Assembly (NCBI GenBank): GCA_018713805.1
Contig: DVOF01000142.1
Coordinates: 1 to 31,656 of the forward strand
From: Candidatus Aphodoplasma excrementigallinarum
Lineage (GTDB): Bacteria > Bacillota > Clostridia > UBA1381 > UMGS1253
Reading direction: 5' to 3'
DNA: 31,656 bases
Each line of letters begins with the position of its first letter. Positions within the stretch are counted from its first letter, which is position 1. A program made the translations under genes and the position numbers. Shown piece after piece: positions 14,294 to 23,116 of the stretch. Below the pieces are notes generated by a model. It did no database searches, was not told where the DNA came from, and saw only the letters and a list, made by a program, of their open reading frames with translations.

Positions 14294-15310
14294 ATGAGAA
14301 TTATTGTTGACGCAATGGGCGGCGACTACGCACCCGGGCCGCAGGTCGAAGGGAGCGTACGGGCCGTGCAGGAACTTGGCGTAGAGATTGTTTTAGTTGG
14401 GAAACAGGATATTTTGCAAAAAAAGCTGGACGAAACCGGCTATACAGGTAATCAAATCACGATCCGTGACGCGGCGGATATTATTACAAACGATGACGAG
14501 CCGGCAAAGGCGCTCCGCCGGAAAAAGGATGCTTCTATCGTTGTGGCGGCCAACATGCTCAAAAACGGCGAGGGCGACGGCCTCGTTTCGACGGGGGCGA
14601 CGGGCGGCGTTTTAGCCGCGGGGCTGCTGATTGTCGGGCGGATTGAGGGTGTGGCACGGCCTGCGCTTGCGCCGGTTCTCCCGACGGACAAAGGGCCTGC
14701 GCTGCTGGTTGACGGCGGCGCTAACGCAGATTGCAAGGCGCTTAATCTGCTGCAATTTGGAATTATGGGCAGCGCGTATGCAAACAATGTGCTCGGTATG
14801 AAAAATGCGCGGGTCGCACTCGTCAACATCGGTGCGGAGGAGCACAAGGGCAACGACGTGACGCGCGCGGCGTATGAAATGCTCAAAAAGGCGCCGGTCA
14901 ACTTTACCGGCAACATTGAAGGACGCGACATTATGGACGGCGCGGCGGACGTCATCGTCTGCGACGGGTTTGTCGGCAATGTGATTCTGAAGCTGACCGA
15001 GGGGCTTGCCGCGACGCTTCTGCGCAATATCAAGACTATGTTTATGAAAAATTTCGCCACAAAGCTGTGTGCGCTTGGGATGAAGGGGCCGTTTTCGGAG
15101 TTTAAGAAGAAAATGGACTATACCGAATACGGCGGCGCGCTTTTGCTCGGGCTTAAGCACCCGGTGATCAAGGGGCATGGCTCGTCCGACGCAAAAGCGG
15201 TTTTCTCCGCCATCCGGCAGGCGCAAAAATTCGTATCCGCAGGCGTTGTGGAAAAAATAAAAGAGGACTTGGAGAAAATGGAGGAAACGCAATATGGCAT
15301 TGAGAGCTAA
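14294..15310 (+). CDS. plsX: Phosphate acyltransferase PlsX
   Basis: A 338-residue peripheral membrane enzyme that turns acyl-ACP and phosphate into acyl-phosphate, the donor for PlsY in phospholipid synthesis. The start MRIIVDAMGGDYAPGP, the GLVSTGATGGVLA loop, LLVDGGANADCK and the DVIVCDGFVGNVILK block are family hallmarks. ATG 14294 is preferred over GTG 14282 because the ribosome binding site AAGGTGGGG ends at about 14287. It overlaps fabH by 17 bases. Confidence 0.96.
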   Translation: MRIIVDAMGGDYAPGPQVEGSVRAVQELGVEIVLVGKQDILQKKLDETGYTGNQITIRDAADIITNDDEPAKALRRKKDASIVVAANMLKNGEGDGLVSTGATGGVLAAGLLIVGRIEGVARPALAPVLPTDKGPALLVDGGANADCKALNLLQFGIMGSAYANNVLGMKNARVALVNIGAEEHKGNDVTRAAYEMLKKAPVNFTGNIEGRDIMDGAADVIVCDGFVGNVILKLTEGLAATLLRNIKTMFMKNFATKLCALGMKGPFSEFKKKMDYTEYGGALLLGLKHPVIKGHGSSDAKAVFSAIRQAQKFVSAGVVEKIKEDLEKMEETQYGIES

Positions 15311-16274
15311 ACTGTTAGGCGGCGGCTATTACGTGCCCGACCGCGTGCTGACAAACGCCGACCTGGAAAAGATGGTCGATACGTCCGACGAGTGGATTGT
15401 GCGGCGCACGGGCATCCGGGAGCGGCGGATTGCGGACGAGGATATGTATTCGTCCGACATGGCGGTGATTGCGGCGCGCCGCGCGCTGGAAAACACCGGC
15501 ACAAAGGCGGAGGAGATAGACCTGATTCTGGTGGCGACGTGTACGCCGGACATGTTCACGCCGAGCGTGGCGTGCATGGTACAGGCGCAGCTCGGCGCGC
15601 CGCAGGCCGCGGCGCTCGACGTAAATTCTGCCTGCGCGGGCTTCATTGCGGCGCTGACGGTGGCAAACCAGTTTATCGGCACAGGCTACTACAAGAAAAT
15701 ACTCGTGATCGGTGCGGAAAACCTGACGAAAATGACCGACTATAAGGACCGTAACACGTGTATCCTGTTCGGTGACGGCGCGGGCGCGTTCGTCGTAGAG
15801 GCGAGCGAGGAGGGCGGTATCCTTGCGACGGACATCGGTGCGGACGGCGCAGGCGGGAGGAACCTGACGAGCCTTGCGTTCCGCAACGACGAAGCGGAGA
15901 TTGCCAAGCGGGTGTCCGGCAACAAGCAGACGCTCTGGATGGACGGCAGCGAGGTACTCAAGTTTGCGGTGCGGATTATGGTGCAGTCGACGCGCACCGT
16001 GCTGGAGAAGGCGGGCCTCACGCTCGACGACATCAGCCTGATCGTCCCGCACCAGGCGAATATCCGCATTATCGACGGTGCGGTAAAACGTCTTGGAATC
16101 AGCCATGACAAGGCGTTTGTCAATATTGAAAAATATGGCAATATTTCTTCGGCATGCATCCCGATTGCGCTTTGCCAGGCCATTGAGGAAGGCAGGGCCA
16201 AAAAGGGAGATAAGATTGTTTTGGTTGGTTTTGGCGGCGGCCTGACCTGGGGTTCGGCTGTCATTGAGCTATAA
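15294..16274 (+). CDS. fabH: Beta-ketoacyl-ACP synthase III
   Basis: 326 residues. It starts fatty-acid chains by joining acetyl-CoA (or a branched starter) to malonyl-ACP. The catalytic triad is visible: C114 in NSACAGF, H253 in PHQANIRI and N283 in YGNISSA. Early landmarks DTSDEWIVRRTGIRERR match. Its start lies inside the end of plsX, so the two are probably translated in a coupled way. Confidence 0.97.
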   Translation: MALRAKLLGGGYYVPDRVLTNADLEKMVDTSDEWIVRRTGIRERRIADEDMYSSDMAVIAARRALENTGTKAEEIDLILVATCTPDMFTPSVACMVQAQLGAPQAAALDVNSACAGFIAALTVANQFIGTGYYKKILVIGAENLTKMTDYKDRNTCILFGDGAGAFVVEASEEGGILATDIGADGAGGRNLTSLAFRNDEAEIAKRVSGNKQTLWMDGSEVLKFAVRIMVQSTRTVLEKAGLTLDDISLIVPHQANIRIIDGAVKRLGISHDKAFVNIEKYGNISSACIPIALCQAIEEGRAKKGDKIVLVGFGGGLTWGSAVIEL

Positions 16275-16296
16275 ATCAGATGAGGAGGGCAAAACG

Positions 16297-17235
16297 ATGA
16301 AAACGTGTATTTGCGATTTGCTGGGGATCCAATACCCCATCCTGCAGGGCGGTATGGCATGGGTTGCGACGGCGGAATTAGCCGTTGCGGTGTCGGAGGC
16401 GGGCGGCCTCGGCATCATTGCGGCGGGCAACGCGCCGGGCAGCTATGTGCGCGAACAGGTGCAGAAGGCGAAGTCCATGACGGATAAGCCGTTCGGCGTA
16501 AACGTCATGTTGCTGTCACCCTATGTGGAAGAGGTCATGCAGGTTTTGACGGAGGAAAAGGTCGCGGTCGTGACGACGGGCGCGGGCAACCCCGGCAAAT
16601 ATATCCCCGCGCTGAAGGCGGCGGGAATCAAGGTCATCCCGGTCATCCCGTCGGTTTCGATTGCAAAGAAGATGGAACGGGACGGCGCGGACGCAGTCAT
16701 TGCAGAAGGGACGGAGTCCGGCGGCCATATCGGCGAGCTGACAACCATGGCGCTGGTGCCGCAGGTTGTGGACGCGGTCAATATCCCGGTCATTGCGGCG
16801 GGCGGCATTGCAGACAGCCGCGGTATCGTTGCGGCGCTTGCGCTCGGCGCAGTCGGGGTGCAGCTTGGGACGCGGTTTTTGTGCTCGACGGAATGCACGG
16901 CGCATGAAAACTACAAGGAAGCCGTTGTAGCGGCGAAGGACCGCGACGCGGTCGTAACCGGGCGCAGCACGGGCCATCCGGTGCGCGGCATTAAAAACAA
17001 GCTCACGCGCGGGTTTGACAAGCTCGAAAAAGAAGGCGCGAGCGTCGAAGAGATCGAAAAGTTTGGCATGGGCGCGCTGCGCAATGCGGTCGTAGACGGC
17101 GACACGCAGATGGGCGCGCTGATGGCGGGCCAGTCGGCGGGGCTTGTATGCGACATCAAGCCGTGCGCGCAGATTATGGCCGAGCTGGTCGGCGGGCTGG
17201 ACGCGGTTGAAAAACAGATTGAATCAGTTCTTTAA
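16297..17235 (+). CDS. fabK: Enoyl-ACP reductase II (FMN type)
   Basis: 312 residues, FMN-containing TIM-barrel enzyme that reduces the enoyl-ACP double bond with NADH, in place of FabI, and is naturally indifferent to triclosan. Landmarks are PILQGGMAW (14-22), the catalytic-type histidine H144 in SGGHIG, and the FMN phosphate loop PVIAAGGIADSRG. The start at 16297 follows GAGGAGGG (16280-16287); the open frame begins 33 bases earlier without such a site. It also resembles 2-nitropropane dioxygenases, but the fab context settles the call. Confidence 0.95.
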   Translation: MKTCICDLLGIQYPILQGGMAWVATAELAVAVSEAGGLGIIAAGNAPGSYVREQVQKAKSMTDKPFGVNVMLLSPYVEEVMQVLTEEKVAVVTTGAGNPGKYIPALKAAGIKVIPVIPSVSIAKKMERDGADAVIAEGTESGGHIGELTTMALVPQVVDAVNIPVIAAGGIADSRGIVAALALGAVGVQLGTRFLCSTECTAHENYKEAVVAAKDRDAVVTGRSTGHPVRGIKNKLTRGFDKLEKEGASVEEIEKFGMGALRNAVVDGDTQMGALMAGQSAGLVCDIKPCAQIMAELVGGLDAVEKQIESVL

Positions 17236-17265
17236 TAAAACGGGAAACGGAAAGGCGGTACATAG

Positions 17266-18207
17266 ATGGGGAAGATGGCGTTTATGTTCAGCGGACAGGG
17301 CGCGCAGGCGGTCGGTATGGGCAAAGAGCTTGCCGAAAACTTTGCGTGCGCGGACGCAGTGTTTGAGCAGGCGAGCGACGCGCTCGGCATGGATGTGAAA
17401 AAGCTGGTCTGGGAGAGCGACGAAGAGACGCTCATGATTACGGAAAACACCCAGCCGGCGATTCTTACGATGAGCGTTGCGGCGCTGCGCGTGCTGGAGG
17501 AAAAGGGTATAAAGCCCGACGTGGTTGCAGGGCTGAGCCTGGGCGAATATGCGGCGCACGTTGCGTCCGGCTCGCTCGATTTTAAAGAGGCAGTTAAGCT
17601 CGTGAAAAAGCGGGGGAAGTACATGCAGGAAACCGTCCCGCTCGGCGTGGGCGGCATGGCGGCGATTCTTGCGCTTAGCCCGGAAGATGTTGTGGCGTGC
17701 TGTAAGGAGGCGTCGGCGGCGGGCATCGTCGAGCCGGCAAACTTCAACTGCCCGGGGCAGATTACGGTAGCAGGCGAAATTGCGGCGGTGGAAAAGTGCT
17801 GCGAGATTGCAAAGGAAAAGGGCGCAAAGCGCGCCATGCTTTTGCCGGTGAGCGCGCCGTTCCACTGTTCCATGCTTAAAGAGGCAGGGGAAAAGCTTGC
17901 GCGCGAGATGGAGAATATAACCATCAGCGACATGCAAATCCCGCTCATCACAAATGTGACGGGCGACTACCTCAAGGCAAAAGAGGAAATCAAACCCACG
18001 CTCGTAAAGCAGGTCAGCTCTTCGGTGCGCTGGGAGGAGGGCGTCCGCCGCATGATCGCGGACGGCGTCGACACGTTTGTCGAGGTTGGCCCCGGTAAGG
18101 CACTGTGCGGCTTTATGAAGAAAATCGACAAGGAAAAGAAAGCGTACAACGTAGAGGATATGGCCTCGCTGGAAAAGACGCTGGCAGGGCTGGCGGAAAA
18201 CGCATAA
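17266..18207 (+). CDS. fabD: Malonyl-CoA:ACP transacylase
   Basis: 313 residues. It loads malonyl groups on acyl carrier protein. Visible are FSGQGAQ (8-14), the active serine S91 in GLSLGE, and H200 in APFHCSML, the catalytic pair; R116 region and Q-loop are in place. Length is normal. Thirty bases separate it from fabK. Confidence 0.97.
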   Translation: MGKMAFMFSGQGAQAVGMGKELAENFACADAVFEQASDALGMDVKKLVWESDEETLMITENTQPAILTMSVAALRVLEEKGIKPDVVAGLSLGEYAAHVASGSLDFKEAVKLVKKRGKYMQETVPLGVGGMAAILALSPEDVVACCKEASAAGIVEPANFNCPGQITVAGEIAAVEKCCEIAKEKGAKRAMLLPVSAPFHCSMLKEAGEKLAREMENITISDMQIPLITNVTGDYLKAKEEIKPTLVKQVSSSVRWEEGVRRMIADGVDTFVEVGPGKALCGFMKKIDKEKKAYNVEDMASLEKTLAGLAENA

Positions 18208-18240
18208 AGCAAGCACAAAACAGGAAAGGATGGTCGTACC

Positions 18241-18987
18241 ATGATTGATTTGACAAACAAAACTGCGATTGTGACCGGCGCAGGGCGCGGCATCGGCAAG
18301 GCAATTGCCCTAAAGCTCGCTTCCTTCGGCGCAAATATTGTAGTAAACGATATCCCCTCGTCAGCCGATGCAGACGAAACCGCCAAAGAGATCGAGGCGA
18401 TGGGCCGCGGCGCGCTCGTCTGCAAGGGCGACGTACGGAATTTTGACGATGTGAGCGAAATGGTGAAAAAAACGCTTGACAAATTCGGCACAGTTGATAT
18501 ATTAATAAATAACGCCGGTATCACACGCGATAACCTGATTATGCGGATGGATGAAAAAGACTTTGACGACGTTATTGCAATCAACCTCAAGGGGGCGTTC
18601 AACTGTATCAAGGCCGTGACGCGCCCGATGATGAAGCAGCGCAGCGGCGCGATTGTCAATATGGCGTCTGTGGTTGGTATCATGGGCAACGCAGGGCAGG
18701 CGAACTACAGCGCGTCGAAGGCAGGGCTGATCGGCCTGACAAAGTCGACGGCGAAGGAGCTGTCCAGCCGCGGCATCCGCGCAAATGCGATTGCGCCCGG
18801 GTTTATCGAGTCGCTGATGACTGACAAGCTGCCGGAAAACGTAAAGAACGAATACTTTAAGGCAATCCCGCTCGGCCGCTTCGGCACGGCAGAGGATATT
18901 GCCAATACGGCGGCCTTTTTGGTCAGCGACATGGCATCCTATATCACCGGGCAGGTAATACATATTGACGGCGGGCTCCTGATGTAG
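18241..18987 (+). CDS. fabG: 3-oxoacyl-ACP reductase
   Basis: 248 residues, short-chain dehydrogenase fold. The NADP loop TGAGRGIG (12-19), NNAG (90-93) and the catalytic S143, Y156 and K160 are all present. It performs the first reduction in each elongation round. Preceded by AAAGGATGG. A hairpin and a palindrome lie in the gap before acpP. Confidence 0.97.
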   Translation: MIDLTNKTAIVTGAGRGIGKAIALKLASFGANIVVNDIPSSADADETAKEIEAMGRGALVCKGDVRNFDDVSEMVKKTLDKFGTVDILINNAGITRDNLIMRMDEKDFDDVIAINLKGAFNCIKAVTRPMMKQRSGAIVNMASVVGIMGNAGQANYSASKAGLIGLTKSTAKELSSRGIRANAIAPGFIESLMTDKLPENVKNEYFKAIPLGRFGTAEDIANTAAFLVSDMASYITGQVIHIDGGLLM

Positions 18988-19007
18988 TATGATAGGGTAC
19001 TGGAATG

Positions 19008-19030
19008 AAGAAAACCATCCTGGTTTTCTT
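19008..19030. other. Perfect 10-bp hairpin between fabG and acpP
   Basis: Bases 19008-19017 pair with 19021-19030, three-base loop. The right arm is T-rich, so it could act as a weak terminator, an attenuator, or a 5' shield that raises acpP message levels. Confidence 0.65.
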
Positions 19031-19046
19031 GATTTATAGAGTTTGC

Positions 19047-19058
19047 GTTTTGCAAAAC
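19047..19058. promoter_or_regulatory. 12-bp perfect palindrome upstream of acpP
   Basis: GTTTTGCAAAAC stands 19 bases before the acpP ribosome binding site. It could be an operator or part of an RNA fold; no protein is known to match. Confidence 0.35.
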
Positions 19059-19090
19059 TTTGAAATCTTCGTAAAGGAGGTGACACACCA

Positions 19091-19318
19091 ATGGTATTTG
19101 ACAAGGTAAAAGCAATCATTGTTGACCAGCTTGGCGTTGAGGAAGATGCTGTAAAGATGGAGGCGTCCTTTTTAGACGATTTGGGCGCGGACTCTTTGGA
19201 CATCGTAGAGCTTATTATGGCTCTTGAGGAGGAATTCGATATCGAGATTCCGGATGAAGAGGCTGAGAAGATTACAACAGTGGGGGATGCAGTCAACTAC
19301 ATTTCCGCTAATTCCTAA
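19091..19318 (+). CDS. acpP: Acyl carrier protein
   Basis: 75 residues, very acidic, with the DSL motif in which S35 receives the phosphopantetheine arm. It carries the growing fatty chain between the Fab enzymes. A very strong ribosome binding site (AAAGGAGGTGA, 19073-19083) fits the high output ACP needs. Flanking spacers on both sides have hairpins, suggesting the acpP message is separated or stabilised relative to the rest of the cluster. Confidence 0.98.
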   Translation: MVFDKVKAIIVDQLGVEEDAVKMEASFLDDLGADSLDIVELIMALEEEFDIEIPDEEAEKITTVGDAVNYISANS

Positions 19319-19334
19319 AAGACACGTTCGCAGC

Positions 19335-19469
19335 GGGGAGGGCGGCGCGCCTTTCCCGCCGCGGATATGTGTTCTCGATCGATGTGTTTGGTGAATTTGG
19401 GAAATTCTCTTTTAAACAGAGTTTATATAGACACAAAATCTTGTCTTTGCGCCGTAAGGGGGCGCAGGG
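19335..19469 (+). other. Two hairpins in the acpP-fabF spacer
   Basis: The 202-base gap after acpP holds no gene. One hairpin pairs 19335-19344 with 19348-19357. The second pairs 19445-19453 with 19461-19469 and is followed a few bases later by a short T-run (19474-19479), so it may act as a partial terminator lowering fabF relative to acpP. Confidence 0.5.
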
Positions 19470-19520
19470 CGTTATTTTTATCGTAGGTATGCGCAAGGTA
19501 TACGAAAGGATGGTCAGACA

Positions 19521-20753
19521 ATGAGAAGAGTTGCAGTGACCGGGCTTGGCGTAATCAGCCCGATCGGGAACGAGATCGATACATTTTGGAAAAACGTAAA
19601 AGACGGCGTATGCGGCATCGACCGGGTGACGCGCTTTGACGCAAGTGCGTTTGCGTGCCAGGTGGCAGGCGAAGTCAAGGACTTTGAGCCGACGCAGTAC
19701 ATTGACCGGAAAGAGGCAAAGCGGATGGACCGCTACACGCATTTTGCCGTTGCAGCGGCAAAAATGGCGATTGCCGACAGCGGGCTCGACTTGGAAAAAG
19801 AGGATATGAACCGCTTCGGCGTAATTACCGGCTCCGGCATCGGCGGGATTGAAACGTTTGAAGCACAGTCGAAAACAATGCTGGAGAGAGGGCCGGGGCG
19901 CGTCAGCCCGTTCTTTATCCCGATGATGATTTCCAACATTGCGGCGGCGCAGATTGCGATCATGACCGGCGCGAAGGGGGTAAATTTCAATGTGACGAGC
20001 GCGTGCGCATCCGGTACAAATGCAATCGGCGAGGCGTTCCGCGCGATTAAATACGGCACTTGTGACATTATCTGCGCCGGCGGGGCAGAGGCGGCGATCA
20101 CACCGCTGTCGTTTGCTGGCTTTTGCAACATGAAGGCGCTGAGTACGCGCAACGACCCGAAGCGGGCGAGTATCCCGTTCGACGCGGACCGCGACGGCTT
20201 TGTCATGGGCGAAGGCGCGGGGGTTCTGATTTTGGAGGAGCTGGAGCACGCGAAGGCGCGCGGCGCGGAAATCTACTGTGAGATGGTTGGCTATGGCGCA
20301 ACGGACGACGCGTACCATGTGACGGCGCCGGCGCCGGAGGGCGAAGGCGGCGCGCGGGCGATGCAGCTTGCCATTGATGAGGCTGGCATACCGGCTTCGG
20401 ATGTGGATTATATCAATGCGCACGGTACATCGACGCCGTACAATGATAAGTTTGAGACTGCGGCGATCAAGACCGTGTTTGGTGAGCATGCCGGAAAGGT
20501 CGCGGTCAGCTCGACGAAATCCATGACGGGACATCTGCTCGGCGGGGCCGGCGGCGTGGAGGGCGTAATTTGCGCGCTGTCGCTCAAGGATGGCTACATC
20601 CCGCAGACGGTCGGATATCAGACGCCGGACCCGGAGTGCGACCTCGACTATGTGACCGAGGGCGGCCGTGAGCAGGCGATCAACTATGCGCTTTCCAACT
20701 CGCTTGGCTTTGGCGGGCACAATGCAAGTATATTATTTAAAAAATTTGCGTAA
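19521..20753 (+). CDS. fabF: Beta-ketoacyl-ACP synthase II
   Basis: 410 residues, thiolase fold; elongates acyl-ACP with malonyl-ACP. The catalytic C162 (TSACASGTNA), H301 (NAHGTSTPYND), K333 and H338 (STKSMTGHLLGG) are all in place, the triad of the KAS I/II class. AAAGGATGG precedes the ATG. It is the last fatty-acid enzyme in the cluster; fabZ and the acetyl-CoA carboxylase genes are not in this window. Confidence 0.97.
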   Translation: MRRVAVTGLGVISPIGNEIDTFWKNVKDGVCGIDRVTRFDASAFACQVAGEVKDFEPTQYIDRKEAKRMDRYTHFAVAAAKMAIADSGLDLEKEDMNRFGVITGSGIGGIETFEAQSKTMLERGPGRVSPFFIPMMISNIAAAQIAIMTGAKGVNFNVTSACASGTNAIGEAFRAIKYGTCDIICAGGAEAAITPLSFAGFCNMKALSTRNDPKRASIPFDADRDGFVMGEGAGVLILEELEHAKARGAEIYCEMVGYGATDDAYHVTAPAPEGEGGARAMQLAIDEAGIPASDVDYINAHGTSTPYNDKFETAAIKTVFGEHAGKVAVSSTKSMTGHLLGGAGGVEGVICALSLKDGYIPQTVGYQTPDPECDLDYVTEGGREQAINYALSNSLGFGGHNASILFKKFA

Positions 20754-20794
20754 TTTATGAGGGGACAGGAAACAGAGAGAGGCAGGCGCGTAAC

Positions 20795-21520
20795 ATGAGC
20801 AGCGAAGGGCGCGGCGGGCACAGCAAGGCCCATCTGGCGGAGTTTGAGAAGATAATTGGATACAGCTTTAAGGACAAGGCGCTGCTCCGCCATGCACTGT
20901 CCCATACGTCGTACACAAATGAGCACGGCCTGGAGAAGCATGCAAGTAACGAGCGGCTCGAGTTTTTGGGCGACGCAATCGTCGATATGGTAGTGAGCGA
21001 CTATCTGTACCGGCACAGCAGCACAGAGCCGGAGGGGACGCTGACGAAATGGCGCGCGAGCGTTGTGTGCGAGTCGTCGTTTGCCCACATTGCCGCGGGG
21101 ATGGACTATGGCGCGTACCTGCTTTTGGGCAAAGGCGAGGAGGCGACCGGCGGCCGCAGCCGCAGCAGCGTGCTTGCCGATGCGTTTGAGGCTGTGATTG
21201 CGGCGATTTACTTAGACAGCGACATACAAACCGTGTCGGATTGGATTATCCGGCACCTGAAAGAGGAGATTGCGCTTGCCGTGGAGGGCAAGACTGCGAA
21301 GGACTATAAAACGCTTTTGCAGGAATTGGTGCAGAAGGGCGAACGTGGGAAGGTCTCCTACCGGGTGACGGACGAGCGCGGGCCGGACCATGCCAAGATG
21401 TTCTGTGTCGAGGTGTTGATCGACGGGCAGCGGGTTGCGGACGGCTCGGGAACGAGTAAAAAGGACGCGGAGCAGGCGGCTGCCGGCGCGGCGGTCAAGG
21501 CCATTACAAAAAGGAGATAA
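20795..21520 (+). CDS. rnc: Ribonuclease III
   Basis: 241 residues. It cuts double-stranded RNA in rRNA maturation and message decay. The nuclease domain shows NERLEFLGDAIVD (52-64) and DAFEAVIAAIYLD (129-141), holding the metal-binding acidic residues; a dsRNA-binding domain fills about 167-238. The acpP/fab-rnc-smc-ftsY order is common in Firmicutes. The hairpins in this operon could be its own targets. Confidence 0.97.
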   Translation: MSSEGRGGHSKAHLAEFEKIIGYSFKDKALLRHALSHTSYTNEHGLEKHASNERLEFLGDAIVDMVVSDYLYRHSSTEPEGTLTKWRASVVCESSFAHIAAGMDYGAYLLLGKGEEATGGRSRSSVLADAFEAVIAAIYLDSDIQTVSDWIIRHLKEEIALAVEGKTAKDYKTLLQELVQKGERGKVSYRVTDERGPDHAKMFCVEVLIDGQRVADGSGTSKKDAEQAAAGAAVKAITKRR

Positions 21521-21525
21521 GATTG

Positions 21526-21555
21526 CGGGCTGTGGATTTGTGCAGCCCGTTTTTT
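21526..21555 (+). terminator. Terminator between rnc and the radical SAM gene
   Basis: A 7-bp GC-rich stem (21526-21532 with 21543-21549), ten-base loop and six T residues, lying directly before the next ribosome binding site. It probably reduces read-through from the fab-rnc transcript. Confidence 0.8.
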
Positions 21556-21569
21556 CACGGGAGGTTTCT

Positions 21570-22562
21570 ATGAGGAAGGTCAATATCCCCATCTTTGTGC
21601 CGCATTTAGGCTGTCCGCACGGCTGCGTATTTTGCAACCAGAGGCGGATTACCGGGCAGACGGACGCCGTGACGCCGGATATGGCGCGCAAAATTGTGGA
21701 GCAGGCGCTACACACGATTGACCGGGAAAATACATGCGTCGAGATCGCCTTTTTCGGCGGAAGCTTTACGGCGATACCGCTGCCGGAGCAGGAGGCGTTC
21801 CTGCGTGCGGTGGAGCCGTACCGGCGCGGCGGTATGGTGGACGGGATACGGCTTTCGACGCGGCCGGACTGCATTGGGGAGGGGAACCTCTCCCTGCTGC
21901 GCGGCTATGGCGTCACGAGCATTGAGCTGGGCGTACAGTCGAGCGACGGCGGCGTTTTGGCAAAAAGCCGGCGCGGGCATACGTTTGCCGACGTGGAAGC
22001 GGCGGCGCGGCTGATCAGGCACTTTGGGTTCGAGCTGGGGCTGCAAATGATGCTCGGCCTGCCGGGCGACACGTGGGAAAAGTCGCGCAAAACGGCGGAA
22101 GATATTATCTCTCTATCGCCGGACACGGCGCGGATTTACCCCACCGTTGTGCTGCGCGGCAGTGTGTTGTGCGATTTATACGAAAAGGGGCTGTATGCGC
22201 CGCTTCCGCTTGAGGAAGCGGTGGCATGGTGCGCGCAGATTTATGCACTCTTTACACAAAGCGGTATCACCGTTTTGCGGATGGGGCTGATGGCGTCAGA
22301 GGATTTGCGCGGGGGACTTGTGGCAGGGCCGTACCACCCTGCGTTCGGCGAGCTGGTGCATGCGCGGCTGTTTTTGGATCAAATGCGCAAGCTGCTTGCC
22401 GGGCGCGCCGGCGGCGAGGCGGTCGTGCGCGTCAACCCGAAAGACCGCTCGAAGGCGGCGGGGCACCACCGGCAAAACATAGAGACGATAAAAAATGAAC
22501 TGGGTGTAAAGATTACCCTGATTGGCGACGAAAGTGTTGAACCCGGGATCATAATATGCTAA
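21570..22562 (+). CDS. Radical SAM protein, Elp3-like group
   Basis: 330 residues. The iron-sulfur motif is C15-x3-C19-x2-C22 in GCPHGCVFCNQ, followed by AFFGGSFTAIP and the Elp3/MiaB/NifB type barrel with ELGVQSSD and MMLGLPGDT. The N-terminal two thirds look like the Elp3-like radical SAM proteins often found between rnc and smc in Clostridia, whose function is not established; the acetyltransferase domain of true Elp3 is absent. The start 21570 follows GGGAGGT (21558-21564), only fifteen bases after a terminator; the open frame extends upstream through rnc and that part is not real. Confidence 0.85.
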   Translation: MRKVNIPIFVPHLGCPHGCVFCNQRRITGQTDAVTPDMARKIVEQALHTIDRENTCVEIAFFGGSFTAIPLPEQEAFLRAVEPYRRGGMVDGIRLSTRPDCIGEGNLSLLRGYGVTSIELGVQSSDGGVLAKSRRGHTFADVEAAARLIRHFGFELGLQMMLGLPGDTWEKSRKTAEDIISLSPDTARIYPTVVLRGSVLCDLYEKGLYAPLPLEEAVAWCAQIYALFTQSGITVLRMGLMASEDLRGGLVAGPYHPAFGELVHARLFLDQMRKLLAGRAGGEAVVRVNPKDRSKAAGHHRQNIETIKNELGVKITLIGDESVEPGIIIC

Positions 22563-22582
22563 AATAAAATTTAGGTGGTTTT

Positions 22583-23116
22583 ATGAATCTTTGGCAAAAC
22601 TTCGAGATCGACCAAACAAAATGGATCAATAACGGGATTTCTTTTCGGTATGAAAAGGGGATAGACGAGGAACTAAAAAGTAAGTTTATCCTGTTTGCAA
22701 AATGGTTAAGGCGTACGTATGTTTTTCCTGTACATATCAATGTTTATGTAAAAAACTGCGTAAAAGTCAAGCTTTGGAGCGGGGCTATGGCCTATGGGAG
22801 TTTCCGCTGGTTCGAGGATAGAGCGCCGTATATCCGGATACCTGCAAAAATAGATTCACAGTTATACGAAACGTTTTCGCGGGAGGAACTGTATGAACAG
22901 CTTCTTTCCTCACTCGTTCATGAGCTGAGCCACTATTATCAATGGTTTTTGGGCTTGGAGCAGGACAATGCAACATCGGAACGGCAGGCGAATTATTTTA
23001 GGTATCGTATTATTGATCAATATTACAACATTGGTATCATGAGCGCGGCAGACACAGCCGCACACAGAAGGGGAGAGTCGTTTGTACTTAAAGGGGATCG
23101 AGCTGATAGGTTTTAA
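22583..23116 (+). CDS. Zincin-like (HExxH) protein of unknown function
   Basis: 177 residues. The central LVHELSHYYQW contains HELSH (113-117), the HExxH zinc and catalytic motif of metalloproteases, within a helix; a downstream acidic residue (for example E133 in SERQAN) could be the third ligand. No signal peptide or membrane helix is seen, so it would be cytoplasmic. The pattern recalls SprT-type and other small zincins but I cannot assign a family. AGGTGG (22573-22578) precedes ATG. Its bases are richer in A and T than the neighbours and its last 35 bases overlap the start of smc. It may be an insertion into the usual radical SAM-smc order. Confidence 0.75.
   Translation: MNLWQNFEIDQTKWINNGISFRYEKGIDEELKSKFILFAKWLRRTYVFPVHINVYVKNCVKVKLWSGAMAYGSFRWFEDRAPYIRIPAKIDSQLYETFSREELYEQLLSSLVHELSHYYQWFLGLEQDNATSERQANYFRYRIIDQYYNIGIMSAADTAAHRRGESFVLKGDRADRF

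Noticed and set aside
18988..19007. Possible FapR box before acpP (TAGTA and GGTACT pieces)
   Set aside because: The half sites do not align with the known palindrome well enough to call.
19308..20720. 470-codon antisense open frame over fabF
   Set aside because: fabF has all catalytic residues on the other strand; the antisense product is arginine-rich and featureless.
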